Shown here: piece by piece, positions 1 through 6,941 of the stretch
Numbering within the stretch: position 1 is the first letter of the stretch
Layout: every line of letters starts with the position of its first letter
NCBI GenBank assembly: GCA_002413095.1
Contig: DHWI01000072.1
Span: 4,222-12,238, forward strand
DNA from: Thermoleophilia bacterium UBA5186
GTDB lineage: Bacteria; Actinomycetota; Thermoleophilia; Gaiellales; Gaiellaceae
Direction: 5' to 3'
DNA length: 8,017 nucleotides
Made by a program: the position numbers and the translations under genes
Notes under the pieces: generated by a model
What the model was told of the DNA's origin: nothing
The model's input: the letters and a program-made list of their open reading frames with translations, nothing else
Database searches by the model: none

Positions 1-545
1 TGGGCGACGAAATCCGACGCGAGCGCGGCGTCCAGCCGTTCGCCCAGAGCGAGGAACGCGTCGCGCTTGTACGACACGTTGTTCCCCGGCAGGAACTGCA
101 CGCGGCCCCGCGCGACGGGGTCGAGCCACAACCCGTAGTCGGCGAGCATCGCCGAGCGGCTGACGTAGCTCTGTGGGTTGGCGTTCCGGAACCCGTAGCC
201 GACGCTGGCCCACGGACCCTCGTGCGCCTCGATCAGCGCCTGCGCCCAACCGGGCTCGGTGAAGCAGTGTTCTTCGACGAAGGCCACGACCGCGCCGGTG
301 GTGCGCTCGAGCCCCGCACGCCGTGCGACCGCCCACTTCTGGACGCCCGGAAGCCGCAGGATCTCGACCGGCGCGCCCTGCGGAGCCTCGAGGGCCGAGG
401 CGTTCTCGCCGGCGAGGTCCACGACGACGATCTCCATCGCTTCGCGCGCCGTTTGCGCGCAGAGCCCATCGAGAGCGCGCTGGACGCGGTCGCGGCATTC
501 ACCCGCAACCATCACGACGCTCAGGCGCGGTTCGCGGTTGGACAC
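1..545 (-). CDS. Glycosyltransferase family 2-like protein, 5' part only
   Basis: Likely transfers a sugar from a nucleotide-sugar donor to a glycan or lipid acceptor at the cytoplasmic face. The 181 visible residues read as a GT-A fold. An N-terminal strand RLSVVMVAG (about 7-15) is followed by a helix, then the second strand MEIVVVDLAG (37-46). The segment ARRAGLERTTGAVVAFVEEHC (74-94) ends in EEH, the place where GT2 enzymes carry their metal-binding DxD-type motif. The later LPGNNVSYKRDAF (152-164) matches the acceptor-side region of the family. The GTG at 545-543 is chosen because it gives a short lead before the first strand; ATG at 512 is an alternative but cuts into that strand. The gene continues past the left edge, so the C-terminal half, any membrane segment and the neighbours are unknown. 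It is divergent from the PEP mutase-like gene with only 23 bp between starts. The donor and acceptor cannot be told. Confidence 0.8.
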   Translation of the reverse strand, partial: MSNREPRLSVVMVAGECRDRVQRALDGLCAQTAREAMEIVVVDLAGENASALEAPQGAPVEILRLPGVQKWAVARRAGLERTTGAVVAFVEEHCFTEPGWAQALIEAHEGPWASVGYGFRNANPQSYVSRSAMLADYGLWLDPVARGRVQFLPGNNVSYKRDAFLALGERLDAALASDFVA

Positions 546-568
546 GACCGAAGGGTACGGTGCCTGGC

Positions 569-1429
569 ATGCCCGTCGGCGATCGTCGCGCCCGCTTCCG
601 TGCGCTCCACGCCCGCGAGGAGCTCTTCGTCATGCCGAATCCCTGGGACGTGGGCTCCGCCCGCCTGCTCGCAGCGACCGGGTTCGAGGCTCTTGCAACG
701 ACGAGCGCCGGGTTCGCGTGGTCGCTCGGCAAGCTCGACCAGCGCGTCTCGCGCGACGAGCTCGTGGTGCACGTCGCGGAGCTGGCGGGGGCGACGTCGC
801 TGCCGCTGAACGTCGACAGCGAGCGCTGCTACCCCGACGACCCCGGCGGGATCGCCCAGACCGTCGCGCTCCTGGCCGACGCGGGCGCGGCGGGATTCTC
901 GATCGAGGACTACGACCCGGCGGCCGACCGAATCGACGACGTCGAGGTGGCAGCCGAACGCGTCGCGGAGGCCGCGGAGGCTGCGCGCGCAGTTCCGCAG
1001 CCACTCGTCCTCACCGGCCGCGCCGAGAACCATCTCCGCGGCGTCGACGACCTGGACGACACGATCGCGCGACTGGTTGCCTATCGCGACGCGGGCGCGG
1101 ACTGCCTGTACGCGCCCGGGCTGACGGACCTGGATCAGATCGCGCGCGTCGTCGAGGCGGTCGGCGTGCCGGTGAACGTGCTCGCGCTTCCGGGCGGGCC
1201 GACTGTCGCCGAGCTCGCGTCGATCGGAGTGCGCCGCGTGTCGACCGGGAGCCTCCTCGCCGGAGCGGCGTATGCGGCGCTGCTGGCGGGTGCGCGGGAG
1301 CTGCTCGAGGACGGCACCTCGCGGTACGCGACGGCCGGTCTTCCGGGCGAGATCCGCAGGGCTGCCTTCGGGGACGCTCAGGGCGGCGGCGGCACGGACG
1401 AGCCCGGCGCAGGCCCTGCGCCTGCCTGA
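569..1429 (+). CDS. Isocitrate lyase/phosphoenolpyruvate mutase family protein
   Basis: A 286-residue TIM-barrel enzyme of the ICL/PEP mutase superfamily, whose members make or break C-C or P-C bonds in alpha-oxo acids using Mg2+. The family hallmark MPNPWDVGSARLL (22-34) is followed by GFEALATTSAGFAWSLG (38-54). Metal-binding acidic residues are visible as NVDSE (81-85) and IEDYD (112-116). RAENHL and DAGADCLYAPGL occur in the second half as in related proteins. The KKCGH catalytic loop of true isocitrate lyase is not seen, so it is not a glyoxylate-cycle lyase; it could be a carboxyphosphonoenolpyruvate mutase-like, 2-methylisocitrate lyase-like or oxaloacetate-type enzyme. ATG 569 is chosen because it gives the usual ~20-residue lead and clears the divergent glycosyltransferase. 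A GAAGGG at 550-555 could be a rather distant ribosome site. The Gly/Pro/Ala-rich tail of about 17 residues overlaps the convergent permease gene. Confidence 0.88.
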   Translation: MPVGDRRARFRALHAREELFVMPNPWDVGSARLLAATGFEALATTSAGFAWSLGKLDQRVSRDELVVHVAELAGATSLPLNVDSERCYPDDPGGIAQTVALLADAGAAGFSIEDYDPAADRIDDVEVAAERVAEAAEAARAVPQPLVLTGRAENHLRGVDDLDDTIARLVAYRDAGADCLYAPGLTDLDQIARVVEAVGVPVNVLALPGGPTVAELASIGVRRVSTGSLLAGAAYAALLAGARELLEDGTSRYATAGLPGEIRRAAFGDAQGGGGTDEPGAGPAPA

Positions 1430-2181
1430 ACGGCCACCGCGCCGAGGACGATTGCTCCGCCGGCGAGGGTTGCTGCGCCGGGCTGTTCCGACTGGACGAG
1501 CCAGACCCAAAGCGGGCCGAGCACGATCTCGAGCAGTGTGATCAGCGCGACTTCGGCGGCCGGGATCAGGCGCGCGCCGATCGTCAGGAAGATGAGTCCG
1601 AGCCCGATCTGACCGACCCCGAGCGCCGCGAGCAGGAGGACGTCGCCGGCGCCGGCGCCCACGGGAGCTGCGAACGGCGCCGCCGCGCACAGCACCGCCA
1701 CTTGAGACAGGCAGGTCGCGGGCGCCATCGAGACATCGCGGCGGCGCCGGGTGATCACAAGCGTCCCGGCGAACGAGATCGCCATCAACAGCGCCATACC
1801 CTCGCCGAGTGCGTGCGGATGACCGCCCGGGCCGCCGACCATCAGCCCGACTCCGACGAGCGCGATCGTCATTGCCGTCCACGTCCGGGCTGGAACCGGC
1901 TCGCCGAGCACCGTCCCGAGCGCGGCCGCGAGGATCGGGGCGAGTGCCTGCATGAAGAGCACGTTCGCGACCGACGCGTAGTTCAGCGCGACGATGAATG
2001 CGCCCGACGAGACGGCCATGAGCGCCGCGACCGCCAGCCCTGCGCGTCCGATCGCGCGGAAGGCGCGCAGCACCGAGCCCTGTTCTGCGACGGCGACGTA
2101 GGCAAGCAGCGCGAGCACCGCGAACAACGCGCGTCCCGCGAGCTGCGTCGCAAGATCGACCGAGAGCTCGCGCTGCAGCAC
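1378..2181 (-). CDS. EamA/DMT superfamily permease, start codon uncertain
   Basis: A membrane permease of the drug/metabolite transporter superfamily, with two tandem EamA repeats; substrates in this group range from amino acids to metabolites and cannot be predicted. From GTG 2181 the protein has 267 residues. Hydrophobic helices include LAGRALFAVLALLAYVAVA, AGLAVAALMAVSSGAFIVAL, VLFMQALAPILAAALG, TAMTIALVGVGLMVGG, ALLMAISFAGTLVIT, VLLLAALGVGQIGLGLIFL and ALITLLEIVLGPLWVWL. Family-typical stretches are RRRRDVSMAPATCLSQV and GARLIPAAEVALITLLE. The in-frame codons just upstream encode what looks like the missing first helix (see 2182-2271), so the annotated start is likely not the true N-terminus and about 9 instead of 10 helices are counted. 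It lies downstream of the small gene at 2272-2562 in the same direction and same frame, probably co-transcribed. Its 3' end overlaps the PEP mutase-like gene by 52 bp. Confidence 0.85.
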   Translation of the reverse strand: MLQRELSVDLATQLAGRALFAVLALLAYVAVAEQGSVLRAFRAIGRAGLAVAALMAVSSGAFIVALNYASVANVLFMQALAPILAAALGTVLGEPVPARTWTAMTIALVGVGLMVGGPGGHPHALGEGMALLMAISFAGTLVITRRRRDVSMAPATCLSQVAVLCAAAPFAAPVGAGAGDVLLLAALGVGQIGLGLIFLTIGARLIPAAEVALITLLEIVLGPLWVWLVQSEQPGAATLAGGAIVLGAVAVQAGAGPAPGSSVPPPP

Positions 2182-2271
2182 TCCTGCCGATGACCAGGCG
2201 ACGGCGGCGAGGGCGACGAAGAGGCGCCCGCGTGTCGACTGCTTTGCGAGATCCGTCGAGGCTGTCGTCGC
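2182..2271 (-). other. In-frame N-terminal extension of the permease without a start codon
   Basis: Between the TAA of the upstream gene (2274-2272) and GTG 2181, 30 sense codons lie in the permease frame. The last part translates as RGRLFVALAAVAWSSAGVLQ, which is the kind of first membrane helix expected for EamA proteins. No ATG, GTG, TTG or CTG occurs in frame here. Two ACG codons (2268 and 2256) differ from ATG by one transition, so a mutated start, a non-standard start, or an assembly error could explain it. The segment is hydrophobic and looks coding, not intergenic. Confidence 0.6.
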
Positions 2272-2562
2272 TTAGTCGCTCGGCTGCGCAGGCGTGGGAG
2301 CGTCGCCACGGAGGCTGCGGATCCGATGCGCCAGCGCCGACCTGAGCGTCTCCGGGACAGCCGGATCCTCCTCTGCGGGCGCGCCGAGCCCTCGCGCGTG
2401 CCAGAGGTCCACGTGCAGGCTCTCGACGTCGTCGATCAGAAGGAGGATCGCCCGCGCGGCCGCGCGCATCTCGTCCCGCTCGTCACGCGCGAGGCCCTCG
2501 GCCCACAGGCGCAGGGTTGCGAGCTTCGCCTCGTCGAGTCGCTCCGCCACTATGGGACGCAC
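2272..2562 (-). CDS. Small acidic hypothetical protein, 96 residues
   Basis: I do not recognise a family. The 96-residue product is soluble in character, with no signal or membrane segment. It is rich in Glu, Asp, Leu, Ala and Arg and looks mainly helical: ERLDEAKLATLRLWAEGLARDERDEM (about 7-32) and RAAARAILLLIDDVESLHVDLWHARGL (33-59) form amphipathic helices. It ends in a Pro-rich tail. The balanced acidic/hydrophobic composition and G/C-ending codons argue for a real gene, unlike the Arg-rich shadow frames here. The GTG 2562 start is supported by a GAGAGG ribosome site six bases upstream. It is divergent from glycerol kinase and directly precedes the permease in the same frame. Whether it serves the permease is unknown. 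Confidence 0.65.
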   Translation of the reverse strand: MRPIVAERLDEAKLATLRLWAEGLARDERDEMRAAARAILLLIDDVESLHVDLWHARGLGAPAEEDPAVPETLRSALAHRIRSLRGDAPTPAQPSD

Positions 2563-2568
2563 CTTATG

Positions 2569-2574
2569 CCTCTC
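2569..2574 (-). promoter_or_regulatory. Ribosome binding site of the small hypothetical gene
   Basis: GAGAGG on the minus strand followed by a six-base spacer and then GTG 2562. It resembles the anti-Shine-Dalgarno complement and decides the GTG start over the in-frame GTG at 2550. Confidence 0.5.
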
Positions 2575-2627
2575 GGGCCCACATCTAACGAGACTCCTCG
2601 CACGCCGCGAACTTGCGTTGGCGGCGC

Positions 2628-4022
2628 GTGATCCTCGCCGTCGACCAGGGGACGACCGGCACCACCTGCCTCGTCGTCGACGGGGAGCTTCGCGTGCTCG
2701 GCCGCGGCTACCGCGAGCTGACGCAGTCGTTTCCGCAGCCGGGCTGGGTCGAGCACGACCCCGAGGAGATCTGGCGCTCCGTCGTCGACGCGGCCGGCGA
2801 CGCGGTGCGTGATGCGGGCGCCGTGGCGAGCGACCTCGATGCGATCGGCATCGCGAACCAGCGTGAGACGGTCGTCCTGTGGGAGCGGCGCACCGGTCGT
2901 CCCGTGGCGCCTGCGATCGTCTGGCAGGACCGTCGTACGGCGGACCGGTGCCGAGAGCTCCCTTTCGAGCTGATCCGCGAGCGGACCGGCCTGGTTCCCG
3001 ATCCCTACTTCTCGGCCACGAAGCTCGAGTGGCTCCTCGGGGCGCACGAGCTCGACCAGCGCAGCCTCGCCTTCGGAACCGTCGACGCGTGGCTGCTGTG
3101 GAAGCTGACGGGCGGGACGGTGCACGCGACGGACCGGACGAACGCGTCGCGCACGCTGCTCGCGCGGCTCGACCCGGTCGACTGGGACGACGACTTGCTC
3201 GCCGTGTTCGGGATCGACCGCGCGCTGCTGCCGACGATCGTGCCGTCGACGGGCGAGCTCGCCGAGGCGACCTTCCTCGGCGCCTCGCTTCCCGTGCGGG
3301 GGATCGCGGGCGACCAGCAGGCCGCGCTCTACGGGCAGGGCTGCCACCGTCCCGGCGAGGCGAAGGCCACCTACGGGACCGGCAGCTTCGTGCTCGTCCA
3401 TGCCGGCGACGACCCGCGTCCGAGGGCCGAGGGCCTGCTCACCACCGCCGCGGCGGACGGCTATGCGCTCGAGGGCGCGGTCCTCACGAGCGGCGCAGCC
3501 ATCCAATGGCTTCGCGACGGGCTCGGAATCATCGAGTCGGCGGCCGAGACCGAAGCTCTCGCGCGCAGCGTCGACTCCACGGAAGGCGTCGTCTTCGTGC
3601 CCGCGCTGGCCGGGCTCGGATCCCCCTGGTGGGACGCCGACGCGCGAGGGCTCGTGTCGGGCATCACCCGCGGGACGACGCGTGCGCACCTCGCGCGCGC
3701 TGCGCTCGAAGGAATCGCGCACCAGGTGGCCGACGTCGTCGACGCACTACCGGAGCCGCTGACGCTTCTGCGCGCCGACGGTGGAGCGACCGCGAACTCC
3801 TTCCTGATGCAGCTGCAGGCCGATCTGCTGCAGGTGCCGGTTGAGGTCGCGGCGGAGCAGGAGACCACTGCGCTCGGCGCCGCCGCGCTCGCAGCCGGCA
3901 CCCCGGCGCGGGTCACGGTCGCGACGCGGTACCAGCAGCAGGCGTCCCCAGCCGACGTGGCCCCGGCGCGCGAGCAGTGGGCGGCTGCGCTTCGGCGCGC
4001 CTCTAGCACTGTGCCGGCGTAG
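2628..4022 (+). CDS. glpK: Glycerol kinase
   Basis: Phosphorylates glycerol to sn-glycerol 3-phosphate with ATP in the cytoplasm, the entry step of glycerol use. It is an FGGY-family kinase of 464 residues from this start. [10 protein letters not shown] (4-13) is the N-terminal phosphate-binding loop. NQRET (77-81) carries the glycerol-binding Arg-Glu pair, VWQDRRT and DPYFSATK (125-132) supply further pocket residues, and GDQQAAL (228-234) contains the catalytic Asp. TYGTGSF follows (249-255). [19 protein letters not shown] fits the FGGY signature 2 pattern, and [17 protein letters not shown] is the ATP-domain motif. The E. coli-type GGTRI fructose-bisphosphate loop is absent just before GIAGDQQ, so that allostery is not expected. 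The C-terminus after [11 protein letters not shown] is about ten residues shorter than in E. coli. GTG 2628 is preferred; TTG 2613 is in frame and possible, and neither has a clear ribosome site. No glpF, glpD or regulator is next to it. Confidence 0.95.
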   Translation: MILAVDQGTTGTTCLVVDGELRVLGRGYRELTQSFPQPGWVEHDPEEIWRSVVDAAGDAVRDAGAVASDLDAIGIANQRETVVLWERRTGRPVAPAIVWQDRRTADRCRELPFELIRERTGLVPDPYFSATKLEWLLGAHELDQRSLAFGTVDAWLLWKLTGGTVHATDRTNASRTLLARLDPVDWDDDLLAVFGIDRALLPTIVPSTGELAEATFLGASLPVRGIAGDQQAALYGQGCHRPGEAKATYGTGSFVLVHAGDDPRPRAEGLLTTAAADGYALEGAVLTSGAAIQWLRDGLGIIESAAETEALARSVDSTEGVVFVPALAGLGSPWWDADARGLVSGITRGTTRAHLARAALEGIAHQVADVVDALPEPLTLLRADGGATANSFLMQLQADLLQVPVEVAAEQETTALGAAALAAGTPARVTVATRYQQQASPADVAPAREQWAAALRRASSTVPA

Positions 4023-4075
4023 GCCAGCGCGGAAGTGAGGTCGTGACGGACTCGGCGCGAGAACGGCAACCGCAA

Positions 4076-5113
4076 TCAACGGGGAGACGAGACCGGATAC
4101 TTGCGAGCGGCCGAGCTCCCCTCGTACCGGCTACTTGTCGTCAGGTAGCGGCCCACGTTGCGCCGGGTCACGAACTTCAACCCGGTGTTCGTGTCGGCCG
4201 GAGACACAAGGCCGCCGCTGTAGCGATACAGGAACAGCTGCTGGATCGGCAGCAAGCCCTGGAGGTAAGGCTGCTGGTCGATGGTGAAATCGAGCCGGCC
4301 GGCGGCGACCGATTCGAGCGTGCCGGGGAGCAGGTCGTAGCCTCCGGCGCGCACACCCTTCCGATGGAGACTGTGTCGACGCATCACGTCGGCGACCGCC
4401 TGCGTGGAGCCGCCGTCGACCGCGAACATACCGCGCAGGTGCCGGTGGGCGAGGTAGGTCGCCTCGACCTTCTTCCGCTCCCCGACGACGTCTGCGCCAG
4501 TCGCCACCACGTGCACGTGGATCGGCTTCCCGGAATCGCGCACAGCGTCGAGCGCCCCGTCGACTCGAGGCTGGATGTTCAGCTGGCCGGGCGTCGCGAT
4601 GAAGAGGAACACGTCACCCGCCGGGACGAGCTCGACGATACGCGAGCCGAACTTCAGGCCCGACTGGTAGAGGTCCTGGCCGACATACGCGTGCCTCAGG
4701 TTGCCGCGGCCCCCGTCGGCGTTGTAGGAGACGACCGGGATGCGCCGGGCCAGTGCGGTTGCGGTCAGCGTGTTGAACGCGACCGGATCGATGATCGAGA
4801 CGGCGATTCCGTCCGCTCCATCGCGCACCGCACGCCGCATCGCGGACACCATCTCTCTCACGTCGCTGCGTTTCGATCCGGTCCACTCGAAGTCGACGCC
4901 GAAGAGCGAGCACGCGTCTTCGATCCCATAGCGGGTCGGCACGAAGAACGGATTCGTCGTCGCGTGATTGACGAAGACGAAGCGCCAGCGCGGATGACTG
5001 CGGAGGAAGCTTTCGGGACTCGCCCCGCTCGCTCGGCCGGCGAGCACGGCGGCAGCCGCGGCTGCGCCCCCCGCCCGGCGCAGGAGCCGGGCACGGTCGA
5101 ACTGCTCCCTCAC
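4076..5113 (-). CDS. Periplasmic sugar-binding-type protein (Peripla_BP_4) coupled to an ABC-2 exporter
   Basis: A 345-residue type I periplasmic binding protein of the RbsB-like group, which normally captures a sugar or related ligand outside the membrane. The N-terminus has a twin Arg (12-13), a run of six Ala ending in AVLAG, and ASGA (28-31) as a possible cleavage site: a weak Tat- or Sec-like signal. The mature part starts RWRFVFVNHATTNPFF (42-57), the family's first strand and ligand loop. It continues with ADGIAVSIIDPVAFN, ARRIPVVSYNAD, YVGQDLYQSGLKFG and FIATPGQLNIQPRVDGA, and a late DFTIDQQPYLQGLLPIQQLFLY, all typical. GTG 5113 is used: its GTGA overlaps the stop of the permease gene by four bases, so translation is probably coupled. 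It is the last gene of the GntR operon, and no importer permease of the matching class is present. Its ligand is unknown; it might deliver to another transporter or act as a sensor. Confidence 0.85.
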   Translation of the reverse strand: MREQFDRARLLRRAGGAAAAAAVLAGRASGASPESFLRSHPRWRFVFVNHATTNPFFVPTRYGIEDACSLFGVDFEWTGSKRSDVREMVSAMRRAVRDGADGIAVSIIDPVAFNTLTATALARRIPVVSYNADGGRGNLRHAYVGQDLYQSGLKFGSRIVELVPAGDVFLFIATPGQLNIQPRVDGALDAVRDSGKPIHVHVVATGADVVGERKKVEATYLAHRHLRGMFAVDGGSTQAVADVMRRHSLHRKGVRAGGYDLLPGTLESVAAGRLDFTIDQQPYLQGLLPIQQLFLYRYSGGLVSPADTNTGLKFVTRRNVGRYLTTSSRYEGSSAARKYPVSSPR

Positions 5114-6057
5114 GCGGAGGTCCGGCGCACGAGCGCGACCGTCGCCATCACCGCCAGCGCGCCGAGCAGGACGAACACGCCCGTCTCGATCGCCTGGAAC
5201 GTCCAAAAGCGGTCGTTGGGCTGGAAGACGATCGCGCGGCGCCAGCCAAGCGACAGCAGGTAGTCCTGCGGGTCGACCCTGGCGCGCTGCGCGTGGACGA
5301 TGGCGAGATCCTCTCGCGCCGTTGGGATCTGGCGCCCGACCGAGTCGACGAGTCGGTTCTCGAGAATCCAGTCGCGCCCGCGCGCGCTCTGCGCGACGCT
5401 GTCTGCCGTGCGGTGGAGAGGCGCCAGGTAGTGCGGGCGCAGGAGGGTCTCGACGCCGACTCGCACCGCGACGAAGATGCCGACCGCGAGCGACATCGCC
5501 GGGATCGTGCGACGCAGCAGCATGCCGGCCAGGACGCCGACTGCGAAAGCGAAGAATGCGTACGCCGGCACCACGAGGCCCTCGACGTCGAACGCGTGCG
5601 GGCCGATTCGACCGCCGACGTCGTCGAACGGCCTGCGCCACCACATCGTCAGCGCCGACACCAGCGCTGCAGCGACAACCGTCGCGAGCGCGAGGAGCAG
5701 CGTCCTCGAGAGCACCCACCGGCGCCGCGAGAGGCTCTGCGTCCAGGCGAGCCGAAACGTGCCGGATTCGAACTCCCGCGCGAGCAAGGGCGCGCCGATG
5801 AAGAGCCCGGCGAGCGCCGGCAGAACCGCGAGGTAACGCGTCATCCCCACCCGCGCTGCGTACTCGCTCCGAAAGTGGCCGACGATCAGCTCGCAGCCGG
5901 AACGCGTCGCCGGCGGCAGGCAAGACGAGAGCGCGTGCCGGTGGTAAGCGGCACGGATCGGCAGCTCAGTGACGACGGCCGCGACCGCGAGCAGGAGCAG
6001 CAATCCGGCGGTCGCCAGGAGCTGAGGCCGGTGCTGGCGCCACGTCAGCCATGCCAT
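5110..6057 (-). CDS. ABC-2 type transporter permease
   Basis: The membrane subunit of an export-type ABC transporter, 315 residues with about six helices. Hydrophobic segments lie near 12-31, 74-92, 117-138, 162-180, 184-200 and 289-310. The start MAWLTWRQHRPQLL is the usual opening of actinobacterial members. LLAREFESGTFRLAWTQS (91-108) is the cytoplasmic coupling-type segment. IVFQPNDRFWTFQAIETGVF (276-295) resembles a motif common before the last helix of this group. Two Cys (46 and 55) lie in the first outer loop and may form a disulfide. ATG 6057 is chosen from this motif; it overlaps the end of the ATPase gene by 13 bp, indicating coupled synthesis. It should pair with the ATPase to form the transporter. 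The cargo is unknown; relatives are linked to antibiotic or envelope-stress functions, which is an inference from family only. Confidence 0.88.
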   Translation of the reverse strand: MAWLTWRQHRPQLLATAGLLLLLAVAAVVTELPIRAAYHRHALSSCLPPATRSGCELIVGHFRSEYAARVGMTRYLAVLPALAGLFIGAPLLAREFESGTFRLAWTQSLSRRRWVLSRTLLLALATVVAAALVSALTMWWRRPFDDVGGRIGPHAFDVEGLVVPAYAFFAFAVGVLAGMLLRRTIPAMSLAVGIFVAVRVGVETLLRPHYLAPLHRTADSVAQSARGRDWILENRLVDSVGRQIPTAREDLAIVHAQRARVDPQDYLLSLGWRRAIVFQPNDRFWTFQAIETGVFVLLGALAVMATVALVRRTSA

Positions 6058-6941
6058 CGCAGCCTCGAGGGCTCGGGGGGTTGCGGAGAGGGAAGCTCTT
6101 CGGGCGCCATGTACGCGAGCAGAAGCTCCTCCAACCCGATCTGCTCCACGGACCACGTCGGATCGGCGACCGGGCCATTCGTCCGGACGAGGAGCGTGAG
6201 CTGGCGACCGCTCGAGCGCTCGCGGACGATCTCCTCGACGCCGCGGATCCGGCCGAGCGGCCGACGCGCGCCCGTGAGCAGTCGATGCGAGGCAAGGAGC
6301 TCCTCGACCGTGCCGTCGAGGCCGACGTGGCCGTGCCCGAGCAGTACGACGCGCTCGCAGACTCGCTCGATGTCCGTGAGCACCCTTGTGGCGACGACGA
6401 CAGCCGAGCCGATCTCAGCGGCGCCCTCCATCAGCAGGCGCAGGAGCTCCCGGCTTGCGAGCGGGTCGAGTCGAGCAAAAGGCTCGTCGAGGAGCAGCAG
6501 CGCGGGCCGCTTGCCGAGCGCGAGTGCGAGCGCGAGGTGCGCGCGCTCGCCCGGGGACAGAGCGGAGACCTGCGTCGCCGATGACGACCGCGCGAGCAAC
6601 TCGGTCGCGAGCGGCTGATCCCACCGAGGGTTCGAGATGCGCGCGAAGTCGAGCATTTCGCCAACGGTGAACCCGCGATAGAGCGGAGCGCCCTGCGCGA
6701 CGTAGCCGATGTCGGCGAGGGCCGCCGGATCGCGCCGGGGGTCGCGGCCGCAAACGGTGACGGCCCCCTCGGTCGGCTCGAGCAGGCCGACGGCCAGGCC
6801 CAGCAGCGTGGACTTACCCGCGCCGTTCGGTCCGGCGATGCCGACGATCGACGGTTCGGGAATCGTCAGCGTGCAGTCGCGGAGCGCCCACGTACGCCGG
6901 TATCGCTTGCCCAGCGCGGAGGTATCGAGCAGTGCGCTCAT
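6045..6941 (-). CDS. ABC transporter ATP-binding protein with Arg in the H-loop
   Basis: The cytoplasmic ATPase that should drive the ABC-2 permease encoded next to it; 298 residues. Y14 is the A-loop aromatic and GPNGAGKS (37-44) is Walker A. YVAQG contains the Q-loop Gln 83. LSPGE (128-132) stands for the LSGGQ signature, ALLLLDEP (147-154) is Walker B with Glu 153, and ARLDP is the D-loop. Where relatives have a switch His (SSH before the LxxxERVC stretch), this protein has VVVATRVLTDIERVC, so Arg 186 replaces His. The C-terminal ~100 residues (GRIRGVEEIVRE... to ELPSPQPP) look like the regulatory tail of the YtrB-like group. ATG 6941 overlaps the repressor stop as ATGA. Despite the two motif changes, Walker A, Walker B and Q-loop are intact, so ATP binding is expected, while the hydrolysis rate is uncertain. 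Confidence 0.92.
   Translation of the reverse strand: MSALLDTSALGKRYRRTWALRDCTLTIPEPSIVGIAGPNGAGKSTLLGLAVGLLEPTEGAVTVCGRDPRRDPAALADIGYVAQGAPLYRGFTVGEMLDFARISNPRWDQPLATELLARSSSATQVSALSPGERAHLALALALGKRPALLLLDEPFARLDPLASRELLRLLMEGAAEIGSAVVVATRVLTDIERVCERVVLLGHGHVGLDGTVEELLASHRLLTGARRPLGRIRGVEEIVRERSSGRQLTLLVRTNGPVADPTWSVEQIGLEELLLAYMAPEELPSPQPPEPSRLRWHG

Noticed and set aside
521..1882. Minus-strand open frame of 453 codons antisense to the PEP mutase-like gene
   Set aside because: Composition is Arg/Gly/Ala skewed and it conflicts with two genes supported by conserved motifs.
259..2193. Long plus-strand open frame of 644 codons across two genes
   Set aside because: It is extremely Arg-rich with no recognisable domain, and it is read across the PEP mutase-like gene and antisense to the permease. 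Such stop-free frames are expected in GC-rich DNA.
2550..3722. Minus-strand open frame of 390 codons antisense to glpK
   Set aside because: It is the mirror frame of a clear glycerol kinase and shows no domain of its own.
4023..4075. Possible terminator between the convergent glpK and binding-protein genes
   Set aside because: I found no stable hairpin followed by a T run in these 53 bases on either strand.
4043..5263. Plus-strand open frame of 406 codons antisense to the binding protein
   Set aside because: It carries the Arg/Glu/Asp/His-rich composition typical of antisense frames, while the opposite strand has a convincing binding-protein sequence.
5114..5923. Upstream extension of the binding-protein frame (615 codons in total)
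   Set aside because: The part before GTG 5113 is Arg-rich and overlaps the whole permease coding region; the GTGA overlap and the signal-like N-terminus place the start at 5113.
6058..6156. Longer N-terminus for the ABC-2 permease
   Set aside because: The extra 33 residues overlap the ATPase gene and are not typical; family members open with MxWLTWRQHR, matching ATG 6057.
5293..6618. Plus-strand open frame of 441 codons antisense to the permease and ATPase
   Set aside because: Low complexity with Arg and Ser runs; the opposite strand carries Walker motifs and membrane helices.
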